From Lachnospiraceae bacterium (GTDB taxonomy: Bacteria; Bacillota; Clostridia; Lachnospirales; Lachnospiraceae), in the NCBI GenBank assembly GCA_017448245.1, contig JAFSLV010000044.1:1-64000 (forward strand): 64,000 nt of DNA. The letters run 5' to 3'. The position numbers and the translations under genes are program-made. This document shows positions 35,057 to 43,466 of this stretch, piece by piece; within the stretch, counting starts at the first letter, position 1, and the number at the start of each line of letters is the position of its first letter. The notes below the pieces were generated by a model. It was not told the origin of the DNA, searched no databases, and saw nothing but the letters and a program-made list of their open reading frames with translations.

Positions 35057-36409
35057 ATGAAAACCATATACCGGATCGCCAACCGAATCTACCGGGTATT
35101 GTTCCGGAGGTATCCCGGCTTACGCAGCAGGTCCGTGCAAACGGCGCTGGCGCATCTGTCGGATGCGGCACATCCCACGGAAGAAAAATATTATACGGCT
35201 AAAATCGCGCGCACCCTTGCGGTGCTCGGCGCAGGCAGTCTTCTGGTGCTGTTTGTACACGTGTCGGATATGAAAGATGCGCAGCTGGGACCCCGGGCGG
35301 CTCTTACCAGAGCCGCATACGGAAAGGGCAGCACCACGGAGCGCCTGAATGCCAGCACGGAGGAAGGAGAGACGCTCGGCGCTTACGAAATCGATCTTGC
35401 GGCAAGGCAGTATACGGAAGAGGAAGCAAGAGCGTTGTTTGAGGAGGCGAGTACGATGCTTCCCGGCAGGATCCTCGGCGAAAACCCGTCACTGGATCAG
35501 GTGTCGAAACCCCTTGTGCTGCCGTCCTCGATGGAAGGATATCCTTTCAAAATTTCCTATGCCACATCACACTATGCGCGCCTGAAGACGGACGGCGTGC
35601 CGCAGACCGCGGACCTTCCCGCGGAGGGAGAGACCGTGACGCTGACGGCGACATATACCTGTGCCTCCGGGACCTTTGAACAGCCAATCCGTGTGCGTGT
35701 TGTTCCGCAGGAAAAAAGCATGGAGGCGAGGGTACGGGAAGAGATGGAGGGTGCCATAAGGAAGGTGCAGGAAGAAACGCTCCACGAGGAGATCATGCCT
35801 TTGCCGGAGATCTTTCACGGTAAAAAAATCGTATGGTCAAGGGAACGCTCACGTGCCGCACCGGTATTGTTTTTGCTGGTCCTCGTTGCGGCCGGATGCC
35901 TCTACTTTGCCAAGGACAAGGAACTGCAAAAGAAAATGAAGCAGAGGGAGGAATCGTTAAAAAACGCCTATCCGCAATTTGTTTCGCGTCTCACGCTGTA
36001 TCTGAGCGCGGGCATGACGGTGCGCGGTGTTTTCTTAAAAGCGGCCGACGACTATGCAAAAAAAAGAAAAGAGGGAACGAAAAAAGATGCGCTTTCGGAG
36101 GAGATCCGTCGTGCATCCGCTCATCTGTCGAACGGCGTTTCGGAAACAGTGGTTTATGAGCGCTTTGCCGCAAGGTGCGGTCTGACGGAATACACCAGAC
36201 TCTGTTCTTTGCTGGCACAGAATCTGAAAAAGGGTTCCGCACATCTTTTGCTTCTGCTGCGGCAGGAGGCACAGATGTCCGTGAGGGAGCAGATGGACAG
36301 GGCGCGCGTGCTCGGCGAGCAGGCGGGAAGCCGCCTGATGATACCGATGATGCTGATGCTTATGGTCGTGATGGTACTGGTCATGGTCCCCGCCTATCTT
36401 TCGTTTTGA
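35057..36409 (+). CDS. tadC: TadC-like F-family protein with large extracytoplasmic insert
   Basis: A 450-residue protein. A first TM (about residues 50-68, RTLAVLGAGSLLVLFVHV) is followed by about 190 residues of probable extracytoplasmic region including a beta-rich, Ig-like stretch (ETVTLTATYTCASGTF). A second TM (APVLFLLVLVAAGCLYFA, about 275-292) leads to the cytoplasmic T2SS F domain (YPQFVSRLTLYLSAGMTVRG) and a C-terminal TM. The external insert is not part of standard TadC and may contact the wall. SD is GGAGG. It follows tadB by 15 nt. Confidence 0.8.
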   Translation: MKTIYRIANRIYRVLFRRYPGLRSRSVQTALAHLSDAAHPTEEKYYTAKIARTLAVLGAGSLLVLFVHVSDMKDAQLGPRAALTRAAYGKGSTTERLNASTEEGETLGAYEIDLAARQYTEEEARALFEEASTMLPGRILGENPSLDQVSKPLVLPSSMEGYPFKISYATSHYARLKTDGVPQTADLPAEGETVTLTATYTCASGTFEQPIRVRVVPQEKSMEARVREEMEGAIRKVQEETLHEEIMPLPEIFHGKKIVWSRERSRAAPVLFLLVLVAAGCLYFAKDKELQKKMKQREESLKNAYPQFVSRLTLYLSAGMTVRGVFLKAADDYAKKRKEGTKKDALSEEIRRASAHLSNGVSETVVYERFAARCGLTEYTRLCSLLAQNLKKGSAHLLLLLRQEAQMSVREQMDRARVLGEQAGSRLMIPMMLMLMVVMVLVMVPAYLSF

Positions 36410-36498
36410 ATGTCAACTGTCCGGACAGTTACAGATATCGGTTACAGGCAGTAACCAAAAACCAACAAACCAACAATCAATCAAAAGGAGGAAAACAA

Positions 36499-36696
36499 AT
36501 GAAACAAGCATGGAACCGTTTATGCGAGGGAGCAAACCGGTTTGTCCGGGATGAATCGGGTATGGGAACGATCGAGGTGATCCTGATCATCGTCGTACTG
36601 ATCGGACTCGTGATGGTCTTCAAGAAGGAAATCGGCGGCCTTGTACAGGATGTGGTGAGCCACATCAAATCCGATGCGCAGACAATCTATAACTGA
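36499..36696 (+). CDS. flp: Flp-type pilin (type IVb), small
   Basis: A 65-residue prepilin behind a strong AAAGGAGG. The class III leader ends at G21 and the mature part begins MGTIE with Glu at +5, the prepilin peptidase requirement, followed by the hydrophobic EVILIIVVLIGLVMVF and a short polar tail ending IYN. It should be the major pilus subunit, processed by one of the two A24 peptidases in the operon. The 89-nt gap upstream may hold a processing site for higher pilin expression; no obvious terminator. Confidence 0.93.
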   Translation: MKQAWNRLCEGANRFVRDESGMGTIEVILIIVVLIGLVMVFKKEIGGLVQDVVSHIKSDAQTIYN

Positions 36697-38113
36697 CGGT
36701 TATATGACGGTACTGCTTTCACTGACGATGGCGCTGTTTCTTGCCTTTATCCTGGCGCTCTTTGAGAGCGCCAGGCTGGGGGCAGTCAAAATGCGGGCGG
36801 AGTGCGTGACGGAGATTGCCATCGATTCGGTACTGGCGGAATACCACCGGGAACTCTTTTCCCAGTACGGGCTTTTGATGATTGACACCTCGTACGGGGG
36901 CGCCGTGGCGGACATCTGCAACACGGAGGAACACCTGCGCGGTTATGTGCACAGAAACCTCTCCGGCACGGCCTGGTCGTCGGTTACGGATACGGCGGAT
37001 TTCACGCATCTTGCCTGCCGGCAGGTAAAGATCCCCGTTTATACCAGGGCGACCGACGGGAACGGCGCGGTTCTGCGACGACAGATTCTCGATTATATGA
37101 CGGCGGAACCCGTTGAGGCAGCCATGCAGGAGGCGGCGGAACATCTGCAGATTCTGCGTGCCGAAGGATATGATACGCGCGACGTGGAAAAGGAGATGGA
37201 TGAAAACTACGCAAATCTCCAACAGGCACTGAACGCGGAAGGCGTTTCGGAGGATGAAATCGACGAAACCGTACGCCACATGCATGCAAAACGAAGCCTC
37301 GGGATTCTGACGCTGACGCATCCGGACCCTTCGGCGGTTTCCGACGCATCCGTGACGCCCGCAAGTTACGTGTCTTTGCGCGGCGCAAGCAGGGGAAACG
37401 GAGAACTGCCGAAAGAGAGTCTCTCCGCGGTCGAACTTTTGCTTCTGGACCAGTACATGATGGAAAAATGCGGCACGTATACCTCGGAAAAAGAAGGCTC
37501 CCGACTGAAGTACCAGGTGGAATATCTGATCGCCGGAAAGCCCGGGGACAGAGCCAATCTGGAAAGTATCGCAACGACGCTTCTGTTCTGGCGCGAGGCT
37601 TCCAATTTTACCTACATCATGACGGACGAGGACAAAAAAGCCTTTGCGGAGACCATCGCGGTGATCGCTTCGATACTGGTGATGACGCCTGAAATCCAGG
37701 ATCCGCTCAAGCTCGCGATTCTGTTTGCATGGAGTTTTGCCGAATCGGTCAGCGATGTGCGTACACTCTTTGACGGGGGGAAGGTGCCGTTGGTTAAATC
37801 GAAAGACACCTGGCGGTTATCTTTTGCAGGCGCCATGCTGATGCGTTCGGGAGGCTCTTCGGGCGAGGGTCTGTCTTATGAGGAATATCTGAGAATCATG
37901 CTGTTAATGACGGATTTAAACGACAAAACCTGGCGTCTGATGGACCTCATGGAGATGGATATCCGCGAGACGCAGGGCAATATCCATTTCCGGATCGACG
38001 GGTGCCTCGATACGATCACGGCGCACGTGACGATCGAAGGCGGGAGCGGATTTGAGGGGACGTTTATCCGTACGAGAGGATATACCGCAAAAAAGGAGGA
38101 GGAGAATGCATAA
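36674..38113 (+). CDS. DUF5702-like Tad-associated membrane-anchored protein
   Basis: A 479-residue protein with an N-terminal TM (SITDGYMTVLLSLTMALFL, then ALFESARLGAVKM) as in clostridial DUF5702 proteins that accompany Tad loci and relate to TadE/TadG. The rest is a mostly helical extracytoplasmic domain with a mid-protein hydrophobic stretch (ETIAVIASILVMTPEIQ). A minor pilus component or assembly scaffold is inferred. The start at 36674 overlaps flp by 23 nt with poor SD. ATG 36704 would cut into the conserved SIT...LSLT segment. Confidence 0.75.
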   Translation: MRRQSITDGYMTVLLSLTMALFLAFILALFESARLGAVKMRAECVTEIAIDSVLAEYHRELFSQYGLLMIDTSYGGAVADICNTEEHLRGYVHRNLSGTAWSSVTDTADFTHLACRQVKIPVYTRATDGNGAVLRRQILDYMTAEPVEAAMQEAAEHLQILRAEGYDTRDVEKEMDENYANLQQALNAEGVSEDEIDETVRHMHAKRSLGILTLTHPDPSAVSDASVTPASYVSLRGASRGNGELPKESLSAVELLLLDQYMMEKCGTYTSEKEGSRLKYQVEYLIAGKPGDRANLESIATTLLFWREASNFTYIMTDEDKKAFAETIAVIASILVMTPEIQDPLKLAILFAWSFAESVSDVRTLFDGGKVPLVKSKDTWRLSFAGAMLMRSGGSSGEGLSYEEYLRIMLLMTDLNDKTWRLMDLMEMDIRETQGNIHFRIDGCLDTITAHVTIEGGSGFEGTFIRTRGYTAKKEEENA

Positions 38114-38954
38114 AAGAAGATGGCACGGTTCCGTATCGCTCGAAGCCGCATTGGTCATGCCGTTTTTCCTGTACTTTATGATGAATCTGCTGACGTTATT
38201 CGATGCGCTGCGGATCCAGACGGCCCTTGAGGCCGCGCTGCATCAGACGGGAAGAGAAATCGGCGCGTATGCGTTTGACCTCATGTATGCGGCGGATACG
38301 GCATCCGAGCTGGCCGGCGCGGGGGGCGTGAACGATCTGCCGTTTGCCGTTGACGTGGGGTCGAATGTCCTCTCGGCGGCGTACGCGCAGACAAGAATCC
38401 GGGATTTTCTGGACGTGCTTGCCCCCAACACGCGTTGCGTGGAGGGCGGAGCGGATGCGCTCAGTTTTCTGAGATCGGGTTTTACCTCGGATTCGGATAT
38501 CATCGATCTTGCGGTCAGCTGCAGGATAAGGCCGTTTATCAGCATCATGGGATTTGACGCGTTTCCGGTGGAGGCGCGCTATTATGCGCATGCCTGGACA
38601 GGCTACGGGATCGGGCAGGCGGGGGAACCGGACCGGACGAAAGATACGGAAGAAACGGTGTATATGACACCGGGCGGGGCGGTATATCATACCTCGGCAG
38701 AGTGCACCTACTTAAGGCCTGCCGTGCACAGCACATCTTCCGATGCGCTTTCTGCACTGAGAAACGAAAGCGGTGCGATCTATTATCCCTGCGAATACTG
38801 CGGCGGGGGAGACGGGACGGTGTACCTGACACCGTACGGAGACAGATATCACGCAAGCGCCTCCTGCTCGCGACTCATGCGCACCATTGAGGCAGTGCCG
38901 CTGAGCGAAGCGGCGGGAAGACGTCCCTGCAGCAAATGCGGGCAATCACACTAA
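38106..38954 (+). CDS. TadE-like pseudopilin with two C-terminal YH/Cys motifs
   Basis: A 282-residue protein. HG|SVSLEAALVMPFF gives a class III-like cleavage site with Glu at +5 and a TM, as in TadE. The exported body of about 150 residues is followed by two tandem copies, about 45 residues each, of a module VYxTPxGxxYHxSxxCxxL...PCxxC (from about residues 184 and 238). Each carries one His and three Cys, a likely small metal-binding or disulphide unit seen in other secreted Firmicute proteins. The start follows AGGAGGAGG and overlaps the upstream gene by 8 nt. Confidence 0.8.
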   Translation: MHKRRWHGSVSLEAALVMPFFLYFMMNLLTLFDALRIQTALEAALHQTGREIGAYAFDLMYAADTASELAGAGGVNDLPFAVDVGSNVLSAAYAQTRIRDFLDVLAPNTRCVEGGADALSFLRSGFTSDSDIIDLAVSCRIRPFISIMGFDAFPVEARYYAHAWTGYGIGQAGEPDRTKDTEETVYMTPGGAVYHTSAECTYLRPAVHSTSSDALSALRNESGAIYYPCEYCGGGDGTVYLTPYGDRYHASASCSRLMRTIEAVPLSEAAGRRPCSKCGQSH

Positions 38955-38976
38955 AAAAGAAGGAGAGGAATCTGTA

Positions 38977-39402
38977 ATGAAACTGTTATGTCTTATGTTT
39001 TTGATTATTGCGGCCGTGGCGGATATCCGTACAAAAAAGATATCGATGGTCTGGATAGCATGTACTGCTTTTTTGTCCGTTGTCAGTGCGGCGGTGGCGC
39101 TGACGGATCGTACCGGCACGATACGGGGAATCCTTGCTGCCATGCTCCCCGGGGCGGGACTGGTTCTGTTGTCTGTCCTGAGCAGACAGTCGGTAGGAGC
39201 GGGCGACGGCCTTTTGCTCGCCGCAACGGGTCCCGTTTTCGGCTGGAGGTTAGCGCTGACCGGACTGATGACGGCGTTTTTTCTCAGCGCGATCGTGTCG
39301 GCTGTTTTACTTATATCCGGGAAGGCGGGAAGAAAAACCAGGATTCCGTTTGTGCCGTTTCTGGCATCCGCGATGGGGGTGATGACGATTGCGATTCATT
39401 AA
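38977..39402 (+). CDS. Second A24 prepilin peptidase
   Basis: A 141-residue integral membrane peptidase. Catalytic Asp residues lie in AAVADIRTKKI and the canonical GxGD motif VGAGDGLLLA. About four TM segments are visible. It is the second such enzyme in the same operon as the one at 31668, and only distantly alike. The two may divide the Flp pilin and the TadE-like substrates. SD is AAGGAGAGG. It overlaps the following pseudopilin by 14 nt. Confidence 0.85.
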   Translation: MKLLCLMFLIIAAVADIRTKKISMVWIACTAFLSVVSAAVALTDRTGTIRGILAAMLPGAGLVLLSVLSRQSVGAGDGLLLAATGPVFGWRLALTGLMTAFFLSAIVSAVLLISGKAGRKTRIPFVPFLASAMGVMTIAIH

Positions 39403-39838
39403 AAGGAAGACGAACGGGTACTTTACGATTGAGGCATGTGTGCTGGTGGCGGTGGCGTTTTTTCTCTTTGCCCTGATCATCCATCTGACGTTTTACATGC
39501 ACGCACGCACGATTCTCATACAGGATACCTATCTCCTTGCGTTTCGCGCAAGTCTCGAAGAGGAGGACAAAGACGCTTCGCAGCTGATCGAGAATATGGC
39601 ATCCATGCAGTTCGGGTCCCGTTATTTCGGCAACGATGTGCCGGTCGTGGAGGCGTCGGATCATCAGAAGAAGATAACGGCCGATGCGTACACCGTCACG
39701 CACCGGAGCGCATATGATCTTGCGCTTCCCGAAATCTGGCAGGTAAGGGCAGTGGCCGAGACGATCCGCTATGATATGCCGGCACATATCCGCCGGGTAG
39801 CACGTGTGGCCGATCTCATCAGGGCCCACATCCGATGA
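39389..39838 (+). CDS. TadE-like pseudopilin
   Basis: A 149-residue protein starting with TTG, 14 nt inside the upstream gene. A basic leader KRKTNG is followed by YFTIEACVLVAVAFFLFALI, a class III prepilin site with Glu at +5 (E15). The remaining roughly 110 residues are polar and would be extracytoplasmic. It probably forms a minor pilus subunit together with the larger TadE-like protein. It is coupled to the next gene, whose nearest ATG overlaps its stop. Confidence 0.75.
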   Translation: MRFIKRKTNGYFTIEACVLVAVAFFLFALIIHLTFYMHARTILIQDTYLLAFRASLEEEDKDASQLIENMASMQFGSRYFGNDVPVVEASDHQKKITADAYTVTHRSAYDLALPEIWQVRAVAETIRYDMPAHIRRVARVADLIRAHIR

Positions 39839-39849
39839 AAGGAAATGAT

Positions 39850-41277
39850 ATGAATCTGAGTTATACAAGAGATCTGGAACACAATTATCTGGTGATCTGT
39901 CCGCAGGAAGAAAGAACCGACGTATTTGCGTTGAGAATGATGGCGTCGGGCGACATCCCCTGTCTTTTGCGGATGCAGCCGCGCACCATTGACGGATACG
40001 AGAGCCTCTATTATGAGACGGACAATCTGATCTCTCTTTCCAACCGCGCACTGGCAAAGAAACTCAACGGCAGGGAACTCCATGCGTTGACGGGGGCGAT
40101 GGCGGAGGCGGAAACGCAGATGTGCGAGTATCTGCTGGATCCGGCCATGCTCCTGCTGAGCGGAGAAACCGTTTTCTGGGACAGCATGCGCGGCACATGG
40201 CATTTTGTATGCTGCCCGTTTCCGCAGGAGGAACATACGCTGGTCGCATTTACCGAGGAGCTGACACAGTACGTGGATGACGCGGAAGAAGCAGCGATCG
40301 AAGAGGCTTTTGAGATCTGTATCCGGGCACAGACGCCGGGGACGAGAATCAGGGATCTTGTGATGCGGGCAAAATACGAGGCTCCGCCATCCTGTGCGGC
40401 GGCAAAAGGAGGGGAAACCGTCGGGAAAGCGGAGACTTTTCCGGAGGAAGCAGTCTTTCCGGAAGACGATCCCGGGGAGACGTCCGGTGCGGGAGAAGCG
40501 GATGAGGATGAGGAAGGAAACACAAAGGAACCCGCACCGGACGGCAACGGCATCCGCCCGGGGATAGCGACTGTATTATTTATGGCGGTACTGTTGGCGG
40601 GTATCTACATCCGAAAGGAATATATCCTGACTCCGGCGGGAAATATTCTGTCCGTCGGGGTGATCGTACTGAGCATACTGGGAACCGCGGGTTCGCTGTT
40701 TTTGCGGATGGAGGAAATGAGGAGCACAAAAAAGAAAAGAAAAAAGGGCACCGGAAAGCACGCGCGCACCCGCGCCGCAACAAGGAAAAAGTCCCGGCGT
40801 ATAACGCGTGTCCGGTCCGGGACGCCCCGGGAACAAGTGACATGGGAATCCGCGTCCGGGGTGGTATATCCGTGGCAGGGGGATGCGGGGGCGCAGGTTC
40901 CCCGGCAGGAGGATGCGGCAGAGGCGGATGATCCGGAGGAAGAAGCGTATACCACGGTGTTGTGTGAAGACAGACCGCGCGGACGCACCGCCAAGCTCTA
41001 CAGCAGAAGCGCACACCTCAACTGCCATATACCGCTCGACCGTCTTCCCTTTACGCTCGGCAAGCTCTCCGGATGTGCGGACTATATCTTGCGTGACGAG
41101 AGCGTATCCAGGCTTCATGCACACATCATGAAGGGGGAACACGAGGTTCTCGTCAAGGATCTCAATTCTACCAACGGGACCTATCTGAACGGTATCCGGC
41201 TAAAACCCAACGAAACCGTGGCAATTCATGTGGGAGACGAACTGTGCTTCGGAGACGTGGTGTTTGACTATGTATAA
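39850..41277 (+). CDS. DUF6382-FHA membrane protein
   Basis: A 475-residue protein. The N-terminal roughly 190 residues (SYTRDLEHNYLVICPQ) match the DUF6382 family that precedes FHA domains in clostridial Tad loci. A charged linker leads to two TMs (about 235-255 and 265-288), a basic segment rich in Lys/Arg, and a C-terminal FHA domain (FTLGKLSGCADYILRDESVS, then RLHAHI and DLNSTNGTYLNG) that binds phosphothreonine. It suggests Ser/Thr-kinase control of pilus assembly, though no kinase is in the window. The start at ATG 39850 follows AAAGGA; ATG 39835 is the alternative. Confidence 0.82.
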   Translation: MNLSYTRDLEHNYLVICPQEERTDVFALRMMASGDIPCLLRMQPRTIDGYESLYYETDNLISLSNRALAKKLNGRELHALTGAMAEAETQMCEYLLDPAMLLLSGETVFWDSMRGTWHFVCCPFPQEEHTLVAFTEELTQYVDDAEEAAIEEAFEICIRAQTPGTRIRDLVMRAKYEAPPSCAAAKGGETVGKAETFPEEAVFPEDDPGETSGAGEADEDEEGNTKEPAPDGNGIRPGIATVLFMAVLLAGIYIRKEYILTPAGNILSVGVIVLSILGTAGSLFLRMEEMRSTKKKRKKGTGKHARTRAATRKKSRRITRVRSGTPREQVTWESASGVVYPWQGDAGAQVPRQEDAAEADDPEEEAYTTVLCEDRPRGRTAKLYSRSAHLNCHIPLDRLPFTLGKLSGCADYILRDESVSRLHAHIMKGEHEVLVKDLNSTNGTYLNGIRLKPNETVAIHVGDELCFGDVVFDYV

Positions 41278-41342
41278 AAAAATGGGTAAAATAGGTAGGT
41301 AACCTGAGTGAACGGGTGATAACCCAACGGAGAAACAAGCGT

Positions 41343-42650
41343 ATGTCAGATTATCTGGAGAGCGGGCGCAAGGCCTGTATGAAGCGCTTTGACGAGATTC
41401 TTTCGTCAGGCGAAAAGGGAACGGTCATCAAGGTTTATCTCGAGAATTTTAAGTATTTCAATGACACCTTCGGTTATGACAACGGTGAACAGATGCTCGA
41501 GGACATCGCGGAGTATCTCGCGGAGGTCACGGGGAGAACCGTGTACCGCTTTGTCGGTGTCGAATTTGTTTCTGTTTTGGACGGGCTCGGACAGGCCAAA
41601 TCCGAAAACATCGTGGATGAGATTCTGTCCCGTTTTTCCCATATGTGGAAGATCGGCGATACGGAGTGCCTTTGCCAGGTCCAGATCGGCATGTGCGGTT
41701 ATCCGGGGCTGGCGCGCACACCGGAGGAACTCAACCTGTTCCTCGACCGCGCGGTGTCGGAGGCCATCGTGCAGGGGCCGGGACAGCTGGCAATCTATGA
41801 TACCCAGCTGAATGAGCGCTTTGTACGCAACAAGACGATTGCGCTTGCGCTTGCCGACGCGGTCAGGGAAGAGCGTGTCAACATCCGTTACCGTCCGACA
41901 TTTTGCCAGGAAAAGAGCCGCTTCACACGCGCGGAGTTTTATATGCGCATCTTTGTGGAGGGGATCGGCACCGTCGGCTATGAAGAATTTATCCCGATTG
42001 CGGAAGACAGCGGCCAGATCCGCGAAATCGAGTATTTTGCCCTCAGACAGGTCTGCTCCATGATACGGCGTCTGATTGACGAGGGCGTGGAATTCGAGTC
42101 CATTGCGCTCCCGATTTCCTCGGTGCTCTTCTTACAGGAAGATTTTGTCGATACCGTCAAGAACATGATGGACGAGTACAATATTCCCGACGGAAAGCTC
42201 GGACTGGAGATTCACGAGAGCATGCTGACAGCCGCTTATTTCTATGTCAATGTCGCCATGCAGGAGCTGTCCGCCATGGGGGTGGAACTGATCCTGAACG
42301 ACTTCGGCTCGGGATATTCGGGTGTCAGCTCTATCCTTGAACTGCCGGTTGACGTGTTAAAGCTCGAGCGCATGTTTGTCTGGCAGCTCGAGACCAATCC
42401 CCGTGCGGCGGACCTGATCGAGGGTCTCATCCACATCGCAACGAGACTCGGCTTAAAGATCATTGCGGAAGGTGTCGAGACCGACCATCAGGTCGACCAG
42501 CTGGACGCGTTCGGCTGCGGATACCGGCAGGGATTCTACTATGCGCCGACCGTCGAATCGGAACTGCTCTTCAAGGTGCTGGGCGTTCCGGTGGACGAAG
42601 CGGCCGCTTCGATCGAGTCGGAAAAGGAAAAGGGAAGAAAGAAAAAATAA
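41343..42650 (+). CDS. Degenerate GGDEF-EAL protein
   Basis: A 435-residue protein without membrane segments. Residues about 1-170 form a GGDEF fold whose active loop reads FVGVEF, so cyclase activity is not expected. Residues about 175-420 form an EAL fold with RAEFYMRI in place of EALxR, ALPISS where NLS is usual, NDFGSGYSG for DDFGTGYSS and GYRQGFYYAP near the end. The first Glu and the catalytic Lys (DVLKLERM) remain but other metal ligands differ. It is probably a c-di-GMP or protein-binding receptor rather than an enzyme. The start follows GGAG. It lies 65 nt after the Tad operon. Confidence 0.82.
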   Translation: MSDYLESGRKACMKRFDEILSSGEKGTVIKVYLENFKYFNDTFGYDNGEQMLEDIAEYLAEVTGRTVYRFVGVEFVSVLDGLGQAKSENIVDEILSRFSHMWKIGDTECLCQVQIGMCGYPGLARTPEELNLFLDRAVSEAIVQGPGQLAIYDTQLNERFVRNKTIALALADAVREERVNIRYRPTFCQEKSRFTRAEFYMRIFVEGIGTVGYEEFIPIAEDSGQIREIEYFALRQVCSMIRRLIDEGVEFESIALPISSVLFLQEDFVDTVKNMMDEYNIPDGKLGLEIHESMLTAAYFYVNVAMQELSAMGVELILNDFGSGYSGVSSILELPVDVLKLERMFVWQLETNPRAADLIEGLIHIATRLGLKIIAEGVETDHQVDQLDAFGCGYRQGFYYAPTVESELLFKVLGVPVDEAAASIESEKEKGRKKK

Positions 42651-42656
42651 TCCGTT

Positions 42657-43466
42657 TTAATGCAATTCTTCCGAACGGATTCTGCAGGCTTCCATGGCGT
42701 CCATCACGGCGCTGCGGAAGCCTTTTTCTTCGAGTACCCTGACGGCCGCAATGGTCGTGCCCGCCGGGGAGCAGACCATATCCTTGAGATCCGCGGGGTG
42801 TCTGCCGCTCGAAAGAACAAGCTGTGCGGATCCCCTGACGGTCTGTGCCGCAAAACGGTAGGCCTGTGCACGCGGCATCCCGCCTGCCACCGCCGCATCC
42901 GCCATGGCCTCGATTAGCATAAAGATATATGCGGGGGAGGAACCGGAGACCGCCGTCACCGTGTCAAAGAGATGCTCCGGTACGACCTCCGCTTCCCCGA
43001 AGGAGCGCACGATCGACAATACTTCCTGCAGATCCCCCTGGGTGACCAGGCTGTTGGTGCATACCGCCGTCATCCCGTCGCCGATCAGCGCCGGCGTATT
43101 GGGCATCAGACGCGCGATCTTGATATGCTTGCTGATGCCGAAGCGCTGTTCATAGTAGGAGATCGGCACACCGGCCACGATTGAAACAAACAGCTGGTGA
43201 TCCTGGGCGGCATCCTTGATCTCGTCGAGTACGGTATCGAGCACCTGCGGTTTGACACAGATAAAAATGGTACGCGCCTGTGCAAGAACGTAGGCATTGG
43301 AATCCGTTACATGTACCTCCAGCGTGGTCTTGGCCCTGTCCCTTGCCTCCGCCGTCGGTTCCGAGGCAATGATCTCGTCCGCCTGTGCATATCCCGCACG
43401 TACAATGCCCGAGATGATGGCGCTTGCCATATTGCCGCATCCGATAAATCCCAGTCTCAGACTCAT
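42657..43466 (-). CDS. proC: Pyrroline-5-carboxylate reductase
   Basis: A 269-residue NADPH-dependent enzyme for the last step of proline synthesis. The Rossmann motif is LGFIGCGNMASAI. The C-terminal half carries the ProC signature region (DTVTAVSGSSPAYIF and DMVCSPAGTTIAAVRVLE). The start at ATG 43466 follows AAAGGAG. It overlaps aspS by 4 nt, so both are read as one unit, and ends 6 nt from the convergent EAL gene. Confidence 0.96.
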   Translation of the reverse strand: MSLRLGFIGCGNMASAIISGIVRAGYAQADEIIASEPTAEARDRAKTTLEVHVTDSNAYVLAQARTIFICVKPQVLDTVLDEIKDAAQDHQLFVSIVAGVPISYYEQRFGISKHIKIARLMPNTPALIGDGMTAVCTNSLVTQGDLQEVLSIVRSFGEAEVVPEHLFDTVTAVSGSSPAYIFMLIEAMADAAVAGGMPRAQAYRFAAQTVRGSAQLVLSSGRHPADLKDMVCSPAGTTIAAVRVLEEKGFRSAVMDAMEACRIRSEELH

